Source of the DNA: Actinomycetes bacterium
GTDB taxonomy: Bacteria; Actinomycetota; Actinomycetes; Actinomycetales; Cellulomonadaceae
Reading direction: 5' to 3'
Assembly: GCA_023438885.1 (NCBI GenBank)
Contig: JAEXPS010000216.1
Span: 1 to 21,327, forward strand
Length of the DNA stretch: 21,327 nucleotides
The translations under genes and the position numbers were made by a program. Each line of letters begins with the position of its first letter. Position 1 is the stretch's first letter. This document shows, in pieces, positions 1 to 6,211 of this stretch. Below the pieces are notes generated by a model that did no database searches, was not told the DNA's origin, and saw nothing but the letters and a program-made list of their open reading frames with translations.

Positions 1-2
1 CG

Positions 3-722
3 CCGTTCCGGCGAGACGACCCGTACATCGACGTGCTGCGCTTCTGGTCGGCGCCCCAGCTCCAGTACCGGGACGTGCCGGGGTACATCGTGCCGCTGTG
101 GTGGCTGCGCCACTCACGGATCCCGCCGGACGCCCAGCTGGTCCGCGTGTTCGCGGACGGGTCGTCGCAGGTGCTGGCGCGATACGCCGACGTGGGCCGT
201 GGCTGGACCCTCGCCGACGGCTCGTGCCCGCCGGCCGCCCCGCTGTCGCGGTGCGTGGGCCCGGTGGCCAAGTGGCACGGTGCCTACCTCGAGGCCGACC
301 TGGTCAACGACGACCGCGACGTGGTGCTGGCGCTCGCGAACCCGCCGCTCGCGGAGACCGGGTTCTCGCACTCCCCGGCCGGTCGCTGGTACCGCACGGT
401 GCCGCGCGAGACGGTCAGCGAGCTGTTCGTGCTCGACCTCACGGCGCGGTGGAACGGGCTCGCGGTGCGTGTCGTCGACCAGTGGCAGGACACGCAGCGG
501 TATGTCGTCGCGCGCATCGCGCACCTGGGCGACGACCTGCAGCGGGCCGAGCGGCTGCGGCTGCACCGCATCGAGGCCGGCGTCTACGAGACGGTGGTGT
601 ACGCCGCCGAGCTGACCGACCTCACCACCAACCAGGTGGTGCCGGCCACGTGGAGCCCCGGGCCGCCGGCGACGCCGGGACGCGGGACGAACGCGCTCGC
701 CCAGCGCTGGGTGCGCACGTAG
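3..722 (+). CDS. Unrecognised protein, 5' end outside window
   Basis: The reading frame is open from the first complete codon to the TAG at 720-722, so the gene almost certainly starts upstream. The GTG at 33 is only the first possible start inside the window, and the residues before it (RRDDPYID) read like ordinary protein. About 239 residues are visible. It has no signal peptide, membrane segment or motif I can name. It is rich in Trp, Arg, Asp and Val and looks like a soluble alpha/beta protein, with short aromatic stretches (LRFWSAPQLQYRD, VPLWWLRHSR) near the visible start. It ends 10 bp before the CsoR operator, so it is probably the last gene of a separate transcription unit. Codon use matches its neighbours. 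I am confident it is coding; the function is unknown. Confidence 0.8.
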   Translation, partial: PFRRDDPYIDVLRFWSAPQLQYRDVPGYIVPLWWLRHSRIPPDAQLVRVFADGSSQVLARYADVGRGWTLADGSCPPAAPLSRCVGPVAKWHGAYLEADLVNDDRDVVLALANPPLAETGFSHSPAGRWYRTVPRETVSELFVLDLTARWNGLAVRVVDQWQDTQRYVVARIAHLGDDLQRAERLRLHRIEAGVYETVVYAAELTDLTTNQVVPATWSPGPPATPGRGTNALAQRWVRT

Positions 723-732
723 GTCCATAGCC

Positions 733-754
733 CTATACCCGTAAGGGGTATAGT
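733..754 (+). promoter_or_regulatory. CsoR operator overlapping a leaderless promoter
   Basis: CTATACCC (733-740) and GGGTATAG (746-753) form a perfect 8-bp inverted repeat around a 5-bp spacer. A/T-flanked CCC...GGG palindromes are the usual form of CsoR operators. The right arm contains TATAGT (749-754), an excellent -10 hexamer. It ends 7 nt before the ATG at 762, so the csoR mRNA is probably leaderless and a repressor bound here would cover the -10. I see no strong -35. By family knowledge, Cu(I)-bound CsoR should leave this site and allow transcription of csoR-copZ-copA. Confidence 0.85.
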
Positions 755-761
755 GGGGGGC

Positions 762-1043
762 ATGCACGGGTACACCGGCGACAAGGACGCCTACCTCAAG
801 CGGCTCAAGCGCATCGAGGGCCAGGTCCGCGGCATCGCGCGCATGGTCGACGAGGACGTCTACTGCATCGACGTCCTCACGCAGATCGCCGCCGTCACCA
901 AGGCACTGCAGGCCGTGTCGATCGGCCTGGTCGAGGACCACCTCGGCCACTGCGTCGTCGACGCCGCCCGCCGTGACCCGCACGAGGGCGCCGAGAAGGT
1001 CCGTGAGGCCTCCGACGCCATCGCCCGTCTCGTCCGCTCCTGA
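762..1043 (+). CDS. csoR: CsoR-family copper-sensing repressor
   Basis: A 93-residue all-helical DUF156/CsoR-family regulator. The family Cu(I) ligand set is present as Cys35 (VYCIDVL), His60 and Cys64 (DHLGHC), and the basic helix KRLKRIEGQVRGI is typical of the DNA-binding face. Family members repress copper efflux genes and are released by Cu(I). A GTG at 753 is in frame, but it lies inside the operator. The ATG at 762 sits 7 nt after a TATAGT -10, so I chose it as a leaderless start. It lies directly upstream of a copper chaperone and a Cu(I) ATPase, which supports copper rather than nickel, formaldehyde or persulfide sensing. Autoregulation is likely, because the only operator seen is in front of this gene. 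Confidence 0.93.
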   Translation: MHGYTGDKDAYLKRLKRIEGQVRGIARMVDEDVYCIDVLTQIAAVTKALQAVSIGLVEDHLGHCVVDAARRDPHEGAEKVREASDAIARLVRS

Positions 1044-1072
1044 CCTCCTCCTGACCCCGAAGGGACCTGCGA

Positions 1073-1306
1073 ATGTCCACCACCAGCACCTACTCCGTCG
1101 ACGGCATGACGTGCGGGCACTGCGTGCAGCACGTCACGTCCGAGATCTCGGCACTGCCCGGCGTGCAGGACGTCCGGGTCGAGCTCGTCGTCGGCGGCTC
1201 CTCGCCGGTGACCGTGGTCTCCGACGAGCCGCTGGCCGAGGCCGCCGTCTCCGCGGCCGTGGTCGAGGCGGGGTACGCGCTCACCCCCCGCCGCTCGCTC
1301 CTGTAA
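1073..1306 (+). CDS. copZ: CopZ-type heavy-metal-associated copper chaperone
   Basis: A 77-residue single HMA domain. The metal motif MTCGHC places the two thiol ligands at Cys14 and Cys17, and the usual GVQDVRVEL strand and the GYAL near the C-terminus complete the fold. It binds Cu(I) in the cytosol and passes it to the ATPase encoded next door. It starts 29 bp after csoR, with GAAGGGA (1059-1065) as ribosome binding site, so it is cotranscribed. The extra His in the CxxC loop (GHC) is common in bacterial CopZ proteins. There is no membrane segment or signal peptide. Confidence 0.92.
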   Translation: MSTTSTYSVDGMTCGHCVQHVTSEISALPGVQDVRVELVVGGSSPVTVVSDEPLAEAAVSAAVVEAGYALTPRRSLL

Positions 1307-1345
1307 GGCGCGCCCCACTCCCCTCCCCCTTGCCACTCCCACTCC

Positions 1346-1414
1346 GCCGAGCCCGGCAGTTGCTGCCGAGCCCGGCAGTTCTACCTGCCGCGCTCGGCAC
1401 GAAGTGCCGGGTTC
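1346..1414 (+). repeat. Tandem repeat and alternative hairpins before copA
   Basis: A 16-bp unit, GCCGAGCCCGGCAGTT, occurs twice (1346-1361 and 1365-1380; 19-bp period). An imperfect inverted copy lies at 1402-1414: 13 positions with one mismatch and one G-U against 1368-1380. The segment 1395-1409 is itself a 6-bp hairpin (CGGCAC, loop GAA, GTGCCG), and 1386-1399 is a 5-bp hairpin. These pairings exclude one another and end 2-3 nt before the copA Shine-Dalgarno GGAGGAGGT (1417-1425). It could be an RNA element that modulates copA translation, or just an intergenic repeat; the sequence alone does not decide. Confidence 0.6.
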
Positions 1415-1435
1415 GCGGAGGAGGTGTCGTTCGTC

Positions 1436-3958
1436 ATGAGTGCTGATCCTCGAGAGCTGGACCTCGACGTCGAGGGGATGACGTGCGCGTCGTGCGTCGC
1501 CCGCGTCGAGAAGAAGCTCAACCGCGTCCCGGGCGTCACTGCGACGGTGAACCTGGCGCTGGAGTCGGCGCACGTGGTCGTCGTCCCGCCCGAGGACGGC
1601 TCCGCGGTGGCCGACGACGACGCGCTGGTCGCCGCCGTGCGCGCCGCCGGCTATGACGCCCGCGTGAAGCGCTCCGCGTTCGCCGGGCACCCCGGGCATG
1701 GCAGCCACGAACACCACGGGGGGCACGGGGGCCAGCACGGGCAGGGCGCCGTCGTCGGGCACGACGAGCCCACCGGCCCGCCCGACCACGCCGGCCACGG
1801 TGCGGCGGCACCTGGCGAGCACGCCGACCACGCGGTCGAGGAGATGGCGCTCTCGGGCATGTCGCACGCCGGGATGGCGCACGACGAGGCCGACGACACA
1901 TCGGCTCCGACCGACAAGCGCGGCGCCGACCTGCGGCGCCGCCTGCGCGTCTCCGCCGTGCTGACGGTGCCGGTGCTGCTGCTGTCGATGATCCCGGCGC
2001 TGCAGTTCCGCGGCTGGCAGTGGGTGGTGGCTGCCCTCGCGCTGCCGGTGGCGACGTGGGCGGCGTGGCCGTTCCATCGCGCCGCCGCACGCGCCGCGCG
2101 GCACGGCGCCTCGACGATGGACACGCTCGTGTCGATCGGCATCATCGCCGCGACGGGCTGGTCGCTGTGGGCGCTGCTGCTCGGAGGCGCGGGCGAGCTC
2201 GGCATGCGGATGACCCCGACGCTGGTCCCCGCGCGTGCCGACCACATGGCAGCCCCGGAGCTGTACTTCGAGGTCGCGGCCGTGGTCGCGACGTTCCTGC
2301 TGGCGGGCCGGTACGCCGAGCACCGCGCGCGGCGGCGGGCGGGCGATGCGCTCCGCTCGCTGCTGGACCTCGGCGCCAAGGACGTGGCGCTGCTGGTGGA
2401 CGGCGCGGAGCGCCGGGTGCCGATCTCGCGCCTGGGGGTCGGCGACGAGTTCGCCGTCCGCGCCGGCGAGAAGATCGCCACCGACGGCGTGGTGGTCTCC
2501 GGGCAGGCCGCGGTCGACACCTCCCTGCTCACCGGCGAGCCCGTGCCGGTCGACGTGGGCCCGGGCGACGAGGTCACCGGCGCGACGATCAGCACGTCCG
2601 GGCACCTCGTCGTGCGCGCGACCCGCGTGGGCGAGGAGACCCGGCTGGCGCAGATCGGCCGCCTGGTGGCGGCCGCGCAGACCGGCAAGGCGCCGGTGCA
2701 GCGGCTCGCGGACCGGATCTCGGCGGTGTTCGTGCCGGTGGTGCTGGTGCTCGCCGTGGCGACGCTGGTCGCCTGGCTCGTCGGCGGCAACGGGACGCAG
2801 GCGGCGTTCACCGCCGCCGTGGCCGTGCTGATCATCGCGTGCCCGTGCGCGCTGGGCCTGGCGACGCCGACGGCGCTGCTGGTGGGCACCGGCCGCGGGG
2901 CGCAGCTGGGCATCCTCATCGCCGGGCCCGAGGTGCTGGAGCGCACCCGCACGGCCGACACCGTGGTGCTCGACAAGACCGGCACCCTCACGGAGGGCCG
3001 CATGGCGCTGGTCGACGTGATCCCCGGCCCCGGCGAGCAGCGCGCCGACGTGCTGGCATGGGCCGCCGCCGTGGAGCGCCTCTCGGAGCACCCCGTGGCC
3101 GCCGCCATCGCCCGCGCCGCAACCACCCCCACCACCAGCGCAGTCGTTGCGTCCGAGCAAGTGGCTGCTCTAGCCACCACTTCCTCGGACGTTGCGGAGT
3201 TCGTCACCGTGGCCGGGCGGGGGGTTGCGGGCACGGTGCGGCGCGGGGACGACGAGGCAGGCGGCGCTGTCAGCCAGCGGGTGCTCGTCGGGCGGCCTTC
3301 CTACCTGCGCGAGGGCGGCATCGACACGGCCGTGCTCGACGACGCCCTGGCGGCCGCGGAGGCCGACGGCGGCACGGCCGTCATGGTCGGCTGGGACGGC
3401 CGCGCACGCGGCGTGCTGGTGCTGCGCGACCCGGTCAAGGCGACCAGCCCCGAGGCCGTCGCGGAGCTGCGCGCCCTCGGCCTGCGCCCCGTGCTGCTGA
3501 CCGGCGACAACGAGGGCGCCGCCCGCGTGGCCGCCCGCGAGGCCGGCATCGACGAGGTGATCGCCCAGGTGCTGCCCGAGGACAAGGTCGCGGCGGTCGC
3601 CCGCCTCCAGGGGGAGGGCCGCACGGTCGCGATGGTCGGCGACGGCGTCAACGACGCCGCCGCCCTGGCCACTGCCGACCTGGGCCTGGCGATGGGTACC
3701 GGCACGGACGTGGCGATGCAGGCCGCCGACCTCACGCTGGTGCGCGGCGACCTGCGCGCCGCGCCCCAGGCGATCCGGCTGTCCCGCCGCACGCTGCGGG
3801 TGATCCGGCAGAACCTGTTCTGGGCGTTCGCGTACAACGTCGCGGCGATCCCGCTGGCGGCGTTCGGGCTGCTCAACCCGATGATCGCCGGTGCCGCGAT
3901 GGCATTCAGCTCCGTGCTGGTGGTCACCAACTCCCTGCGCCTGCGCCGCTTCGAGTAG
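1436..3958 (+). CDS. copA: Cu(I)-exporting P1B-1-type ATPase
   Basis: An 840-residue ATPase that pumps Cu(I) out of the cytosol. In order it has an N-terminal HMA domain with MTCASC (Cys17, Cys20), a His-rich linker (about residues 84-150), TM helices, the actuator TGEP (366-369), the transmembrane CPC (Cys469-Pro-Cys471), the phosphorylated Asp513 in DKTGTLT, the nucleotide-binding HP at His552, GDGVND around Asp736, Tyr800-Asn801 in TM7 and MAFSS (822-826) in TM8. CPC plus YN plus MxxSS is the Cu(I) signature and argues against Zn/Cd. The ATG at 1436 is preferred over the in-frame GTG at 1424, because GGAGGAGGT (1417-1425) is well spaced for it and overlaps the GTG. It is the third gene of the csoR operon. 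The segment 3121-3200 in the N-domain has atypical codons and a hairpin. Confidence 0.96.
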   Translation: MSADPRELDLDVEGMTCASCVARVEKKLNRVPGVTATVNLALESAHVVVVPPEDGSAVADDDALVAAVRAAGYDARVKRSAFAGHPGHGSHEHHGGHGGQHGQGAVVGHDEPTGPPDHAGHGAAAPGEHADHAVEEMALSGMSHAGMAHDEADDTSAPTDKRGADLRRRLRVSAVLTVPVLLLSMIPALQFRGWQWVVAALALPVATWAAWPFHRAAARAARHGASTMDTLVSIGIIAATGWSLWALLLGGAGELGMRMTPTLVPARADHMAAPELYFEVAAVVATFLLAGRYAEHRARRRAGDALRSLLDLGAKDVALLVDGAERRVPISRLGVGDEFAVRAGEKIATDGVVVSGQAAVDTSLLTGEPVPVDVGPGDEVTGATISTSGHLVVRATRVGEETRLAQIGRLVAAAQTGKAPVQRLADRISAVFVPVVLVLAVATLVAWLVGGNGTQAAFTAAVAVLIIACPCALGLATPTALLVGTGRGAQLGILIAGPEVLERTRTADTVVLDKTGTLTEGRMALVDVIPGPGEQRADVLAWAAAVERLSEHPVAAAIARAATTPTTSAVVASEQVAALATTSSDVAEFVTVAGRGVAGTVRRGDDEAGGAVSQRVLVGRPSYLREGGIDTAVLDDALAAAEADGGTAVMVGWDGRARGVLVLRDPVKATSPEAVAELRALGLRPVLLTGDNEGAARVAAREAGIDEVIAQVLPEDKVAAVARLQGEGRTVAMVGDGVNDAAALATADLGLAMGTGTDVAMQAADLTLVRGDLRAAPQAIRLSRRTLRVIRQNLFWAFAYNVAAIPLAAFGLLNPMIAGAAMAFSSVLVVTNSLRLRRFE
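3150..3191 (+). repeat. Inverted repeat inside copA
   Basis: CGTCCGAG (3150-3157) pairs with CTCGGACG (3184-3191). Inside it GTGGCT (3161-3166) pairs with AGCCAC (3172-3177) around a 5-nt loop, giving a two-tier hairpin within coding sequence. GTTGCG occurs as a direct repeat at both edges (3146-3151 and 3191-3196). Codons here (GTT, CAA, GCT, CTA, ACT) are unlike the near-uniform G/C-ending codons of the rest of the gene. It encodes a variable stretch of the ATPase N-domain (about residues 572-586). Confidence 0.6.
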
Positions 3959-3986
3959 ACCGGCCACCCGGCCTCGTCGTGCCGCC

Positions 3987-4020
3987 TGCGGTGCGTCTGC
4001 ACGCGTGCGGTGCGTCTGCA
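3987..4020 (+). repeat. 15-bp tandem repeat after copA
   Basis: TGCGGTGCGTCTGCA occurs at 3987-4001 and 4006-4020 (19-bp period). The second copy supplies part of the left arm and the loop of the adjoining hairpin. A further short repeat, GTGCACCGC, is at 4041-4049 and 4058-4066. No protein-coding signal is seen between 3959 and 4138. Confidence 0.6.
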
Positions 4021-4037
4021 ACCGCACCGCACGCGTG
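4000..4037 (+). terminator. Perfect 15-bp hairpin, likely copper-operon terminator
   Basis: CACGCGTGCGGTGCG (4000-4014) is perfectly complementary to 4023-4037, leaving an 8-nt loop. It begins 41 bp after the copA stop, before the next, separately promoted gene, which is where a terminator is expected. It lacks a T-tract, as is common for actinobacterial terminators. The position could also suit a protein-binding palindrome. Confidence 0.65.
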
Positions 4038-4070
4038 GAAGTGCACCGCGCGCGGATGTGCACCGCCGAC

Positions 4071-4096
4071 ACAAATGTGATATCACTTTGCTATCG
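4071..4096 (+). promoter_or_regulatory. Palindromic operator/promoter of the SPFH pair
   Basis: GTGATATCAC (4077-4086) is a perfect 10-bp palindrome within a wider imperfect one with CAAA and TTTG flanks. It is followed by TTTGCTATCG, which adds another TATC half-site. This A/T-rich island contrasts sharply with the surrounding sequence and lies about 50 bp before the SPFH start, so it probably contains the promoter and an operator. The binding protein is unknown; the downstream ribbon-helix-helix protein is a candidate by inference. Confidence 0.55.
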
Positions 4097-4138
4097 CGAC
4101 GCCGGAGAGCCCGGCGCGCGGCCGCAAGGAGAGAGCGC

Positions 4139-5092
4139 ATGTCCGAGATCACCACCGCGCCGGCGGGGACCGAGCCGGCCGGAACCCCCGTGGGTCATCA
4201 CGGCGCGCGGGTCGACATCGCCGAGCGCACCGCGTGGTCGCTCGGCAGCGGGCCCGCGTTCCTCGCCGTGCTGCTGGCCGTCGGAGCGATCGCCGGCGGC
4301 ATCGCCCTCATCGCGCAGGCCGAGACCAGCGACTCGGCGGCCGCCGGCATCGGCGGCACGGTGCTCATACTCGCCGGGATCCTCCTGTTCACCGGCCTGA
4401 CGATCATCAGCCCCGGCGCCACCCGGGTGGTGCAGTTCTTCGGCAAGTACGTCGGCACCGTGCGCCGCACCGGCCTGGTGCTCACGGTCCCGCTCAGCAC
4501 CCGCCGCAACGTCTCCATCCGCGTCCGCAACTTCGAGACCAGCGAGCTGAAGGTCAACGACGCCGACGGCAACCCCGTGAACATCGCCGCCATCGTGGTG
4601 TGGCAGGTGGCGGACACGGCCAAGGCGACCTTCGCGGTCCAGGACTACGGCGACTTCGTCCGCGTGCAGTCCGAGTCGGCGCTGCGGCACGTCGCGATGT
4701 CCCACCCCTACGACCACCCGGACGCCGACGCCAGCTCGCTGCGCGGCGCCACCGACGTGGTCTCCGGCGAGATCGCCGCCGAGGTCGCCGCCCGCGTGGC
4801 GATCGCCGGCATCGAGGTCGTCGAGGCCCGCATCTCCAAGCTGGCCTACGCCCCGGAGATCGCCCAGGCGATGCTCCAGCGCCAGCAGGCCGGCGCGATC
4901 ATCGCGGCGCGCTCGCGGATCGTCGAAGGTGCCGTCTCGATGGTCGAGGACGCGCTGGGTCGCCTCGAGCGCGACGCGATCGTCGCATTGGACGACGAGC
5001 GCAAGGCCGCGATGGTCTCCAACCTGCTCGTGGTGCTCTGCGGCGACAGCCGTGCCACCCCCGTCGTCAACACCGGGACGCTCTACCAGTGA
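4139..5092 (+). CDS. SPFH/Band 7 (slipin-like) membrane protein
   Basis: A 317-residue membrane scaffold protein. Two hydrophobic segments (about residues 40-60 and 69-90) are followed by an SPFH domain starting at SPGATRVVQFFGKYVGT, with the typical VNIAAIVVWQVADTAKATF strand pair. A helical Ala/Glu-rich segment follows (EARISKLAYAPEIAQAMLQ) and then the RQQAGAIIAARSRIVEGAV motif of slipin/prohibitin relatives. Such proteins oligomerise in membrane microdomains; the partner here is unknown. The ATG at 4139 has a good AAGGAGAG (4126-4133). Longer in-frame starts read through the hairpin region and are rejected. Its stop overlaps the start of the next gene (TGATG), so the two are translationally coupled. 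Confidence 0.88.
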   Translation: MSEITTAPAGTEPAGTPVGHHGARVDIAERTAWSLGSGPAFLAVLLAVGAIAGGIALIAQAETSDSAAAGIGGTVLILAGILLFTGLTIISPGATRVVQFFGKYVGTVRRTGLVLTVPLSTRRNVSIRVRNFETSELKVNDADGNPVNIAAIVVWQVADTAKATFAVQDYGDFVRVQSESALRHVAMSHPYDHPDADASSLRGATDVVSGEIAAEVAARVAIAGIEVVEARISKLAYAPEIAQAMLQRQQAGAIIAARSRIVEGAVSMVEDALGRLERDAIVALDDERKAAMVSNLLVVLCGDSRATPVVNTGTLYQ

Positions 5093-5316
5093 TGGCCCAG
5101 GACGAGCCGCAGCGGCCCGCCGCGCGTGAGCGCAAGGCGGTGCTGCTGCGGCTCGACCCTGCGGTCCACGACGCCCTCGCCCGGTGGGCGTCCGACGAGC
5201 TGCGCTCCCTCAACGCCCAGATCGACCTGCTGCTGCGCGACGCTCTGACCCGCGCCGGCCGGGCCCCCGCGGACCTGCGCCCACCGCGCCGCCCGGGCCG
5301 GCCGCCCGCGTCGTGA
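5092..5316 (+). CDS. Small Arc/HicB-like ribbon-helix-helix protein
   Basis: 74 residues. The core KAVLLRLDPAVHDALARWAS, followed by DELRSLNAQIDLLLRDAL, matches the beta-strand/helix/helix layout of Arc-type ribbon-helix-helix DNA-binding proteins (compare the 'sLNaqI...lL' pattern of this group). The tail is Pro/Arg-rich (PPRRPGRPP) and probably disordered. The ATG overlaps the SPFH stop by one base, so its start depends on coupling to that gene. No toxin gene accompanies it, so antitoxin is not a safe label; it may regulate the operon or act with the SPFH protein. Linkage to SPFH genes recurs in actinobacteria, as far as I recall. The DNA-binding role is inferred from the fold pattern. Confidence 0.8.
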   Translation: MAQDEPQRPAARERKAVLLRLDPAVHDALARWASDELRSLNAQIDLLLRDALTRAGRAPADLRPPRRPGRPPAS

Positions 5317-5333
5317 CGCTCAGCGCAGGGTCG

Positions 5334-5339
5334 TACGCT
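5334..5339 (+). promoter_or_regulatory. -10 element of a leaderless promoter
   Basis: TACGCT fits TAnnnT and ends 7 nt before the GTG at 5347, the spacing expected for a transcript that starts at its own start codon. A weak -35-like GTGACG lies at 5313-5318, overlapping the end of the preceding gene. There is no Shine-Dalgarno sequence, which fits a leaderless start. Confidence 0.5.
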
Positions 5340-5346
5340 TCCGGGC

Positions 5347-6162
5347 GTGTCGACCCTCGAGCCCGCCGCGCCGGTGGCTCCGTCTGCGCACGACGAGCCA
5401 CCCACCGCCTCGCCACGCCGCCTGACCGCCGAGATCTGGATCGTGCTGGGAGTCTCGCTGCTGGCCTCCGGCGCGCGGGCGATCATCAACATCGCCGACC
5501 GGCTGACGGCCGGCCCGCCACTGGGCGACCAGACCACCACCATCAACCCGACCATCTCGCCCCGGCCGTGGCTGGACCTGACGTGGCAGGTCTACTACAT
5601 CGGGTTCGGCCTGGTGCCGGTGGCCCTCGCGCTGTACCTGCTGTGGCGCCCGGGGCGCTCGCCGTTCGCGCGGATCGGCCTGGACTTCCGCCGGCCCTGG
5701 CGCGACCTGGCGTGGGGCGCCGCCCTGGCGGCGGCGGTCGGCATCCCGGGGCTGGCGGTGTACGCGATCGGGCGCGCGCTGGGCATCACCGTGCAGGTGC
5801 AGGCCAGCGGCCTCGCGGACTACTGGTGGACCGTCCCGATCCTGGTCCTCTCGGCGCTGAAGAACTCGCTGCTCGAGGAGGTCATCGCCGTGGCCTACCT
5901 CTCGGAGCGGCTGCGGGAGCTGCGCTGGACGTGGCCGGCGATCATCGTCACCAGCTCCCTGCTGCGCGGCTCGTACCACCTGTACCAGGGGTGGGGCCCG
6001 TTCTTCGGCAACGTGCTGATGGGTCTGGTGTTCGCCGAGTACTACCGGCGCACCCGGCGGGTGGGTCCGCTCGTGGTGGCGCACACGCTGATGGACGTCG
6101 TCGCCTTCGTCGGGTATGCGCTGATCCCGCAGGAGTGGCGGGCCTCGCTCGGCCTCGTCTGA
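5347..6162 (+). CDS. CPBP-family intramembrane metalloprotease
   Basis: A 271-residue polytopic membrane protein. After a Pro/Ala-rich cytosolic N-terminus of about 28 residues come roughly six to seven hydrophobic segments. The CPBP (Abi/Rce1-like) motifs are in order: Glu177-Glu178 (LLEEVIAVAYL), His211 in RGSYHLYQG, and His246 with Asp250 in AHTLMDVVAF. These residues form the metal site of glutamic-type intramembrane proteases that cleave prenylated or other membrane substrates. In bacteria, substrates are mostly unknown. The GTG start at 5347 is supported by a -10 seven nt upstream. It ends 49 bp before the next membrane protein gene, which has its own -10, so they may be separately expressed. 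Confidence 0.9.
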   Translation: MSTLEPAAPVAPSAHDEPPTASPRRLTAEIWIVLGVSLLASGARAIINIADRLTAGPPLGDQTTTINPTISPRPWLDLTWQVYYIGFGLVPVALALYLLWRPGRSPFARIGLDFRRPWRDLAWGAALAAAVGIPGLAVYAIGRALGITVQVQASGLADYWWTVPILVLSALKNSLLEEVIAVAYLSERLRELRWTWPAIIVTSSLLRGSYHLYQGWGPFFGNVLMGLVFAEYYRRTRRVGPLVVAHTLMDVVAFVGYALIPQEWRASLGLV

Positions 6163-6180
6163 TCTGGAATCGACGGCCAC

Positions 6181-6204
6181 GGCAGCGGCGACGCTGCCTA
6201 GACT
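6181..6204 (+). promoter_or_regulatory. Hairpin abutting a leaderless -10
   Basis: GGCAGCG (6181-6187) and CGCTGCC (6192-6198) form a 7-bp perfect inverted repeat with loop GCGA. TAGACT (6199-6204), a TAnnnT -10 hexamer, follows immediately and ends 7 nt before the GTG at 6212. The palindrome may terminate the CPBP transcript, or act as an operator in the spacer of the downstream promoter. Confidence 0.5.
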
Positions 6205-6211
6205 CGCCCAG

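Noticed and set aside
860..3160. Long minus-strand frame of 766 codons across csoR, copZ and copA
   Set aside because: It is antisense to three well-supported genes and has Arg/Gly/His-rich low-complexity translation typical of GC-rich shadow frames.
4010..4138. N-terminal extension of the SPFH protein
   Set aside because: It would translate the 15-bp hairpin and the promoter palindrome; a strong Shine-Dalgarno is placed for the ATG at 4139.
5092..5316. Toxin-antitoxin pair
   Set aside because: The RHH protein resembles Arc/HicB antitoxins, but its only partner is a large SPFH membrane protein; there is no toxin-like small gene beside it.
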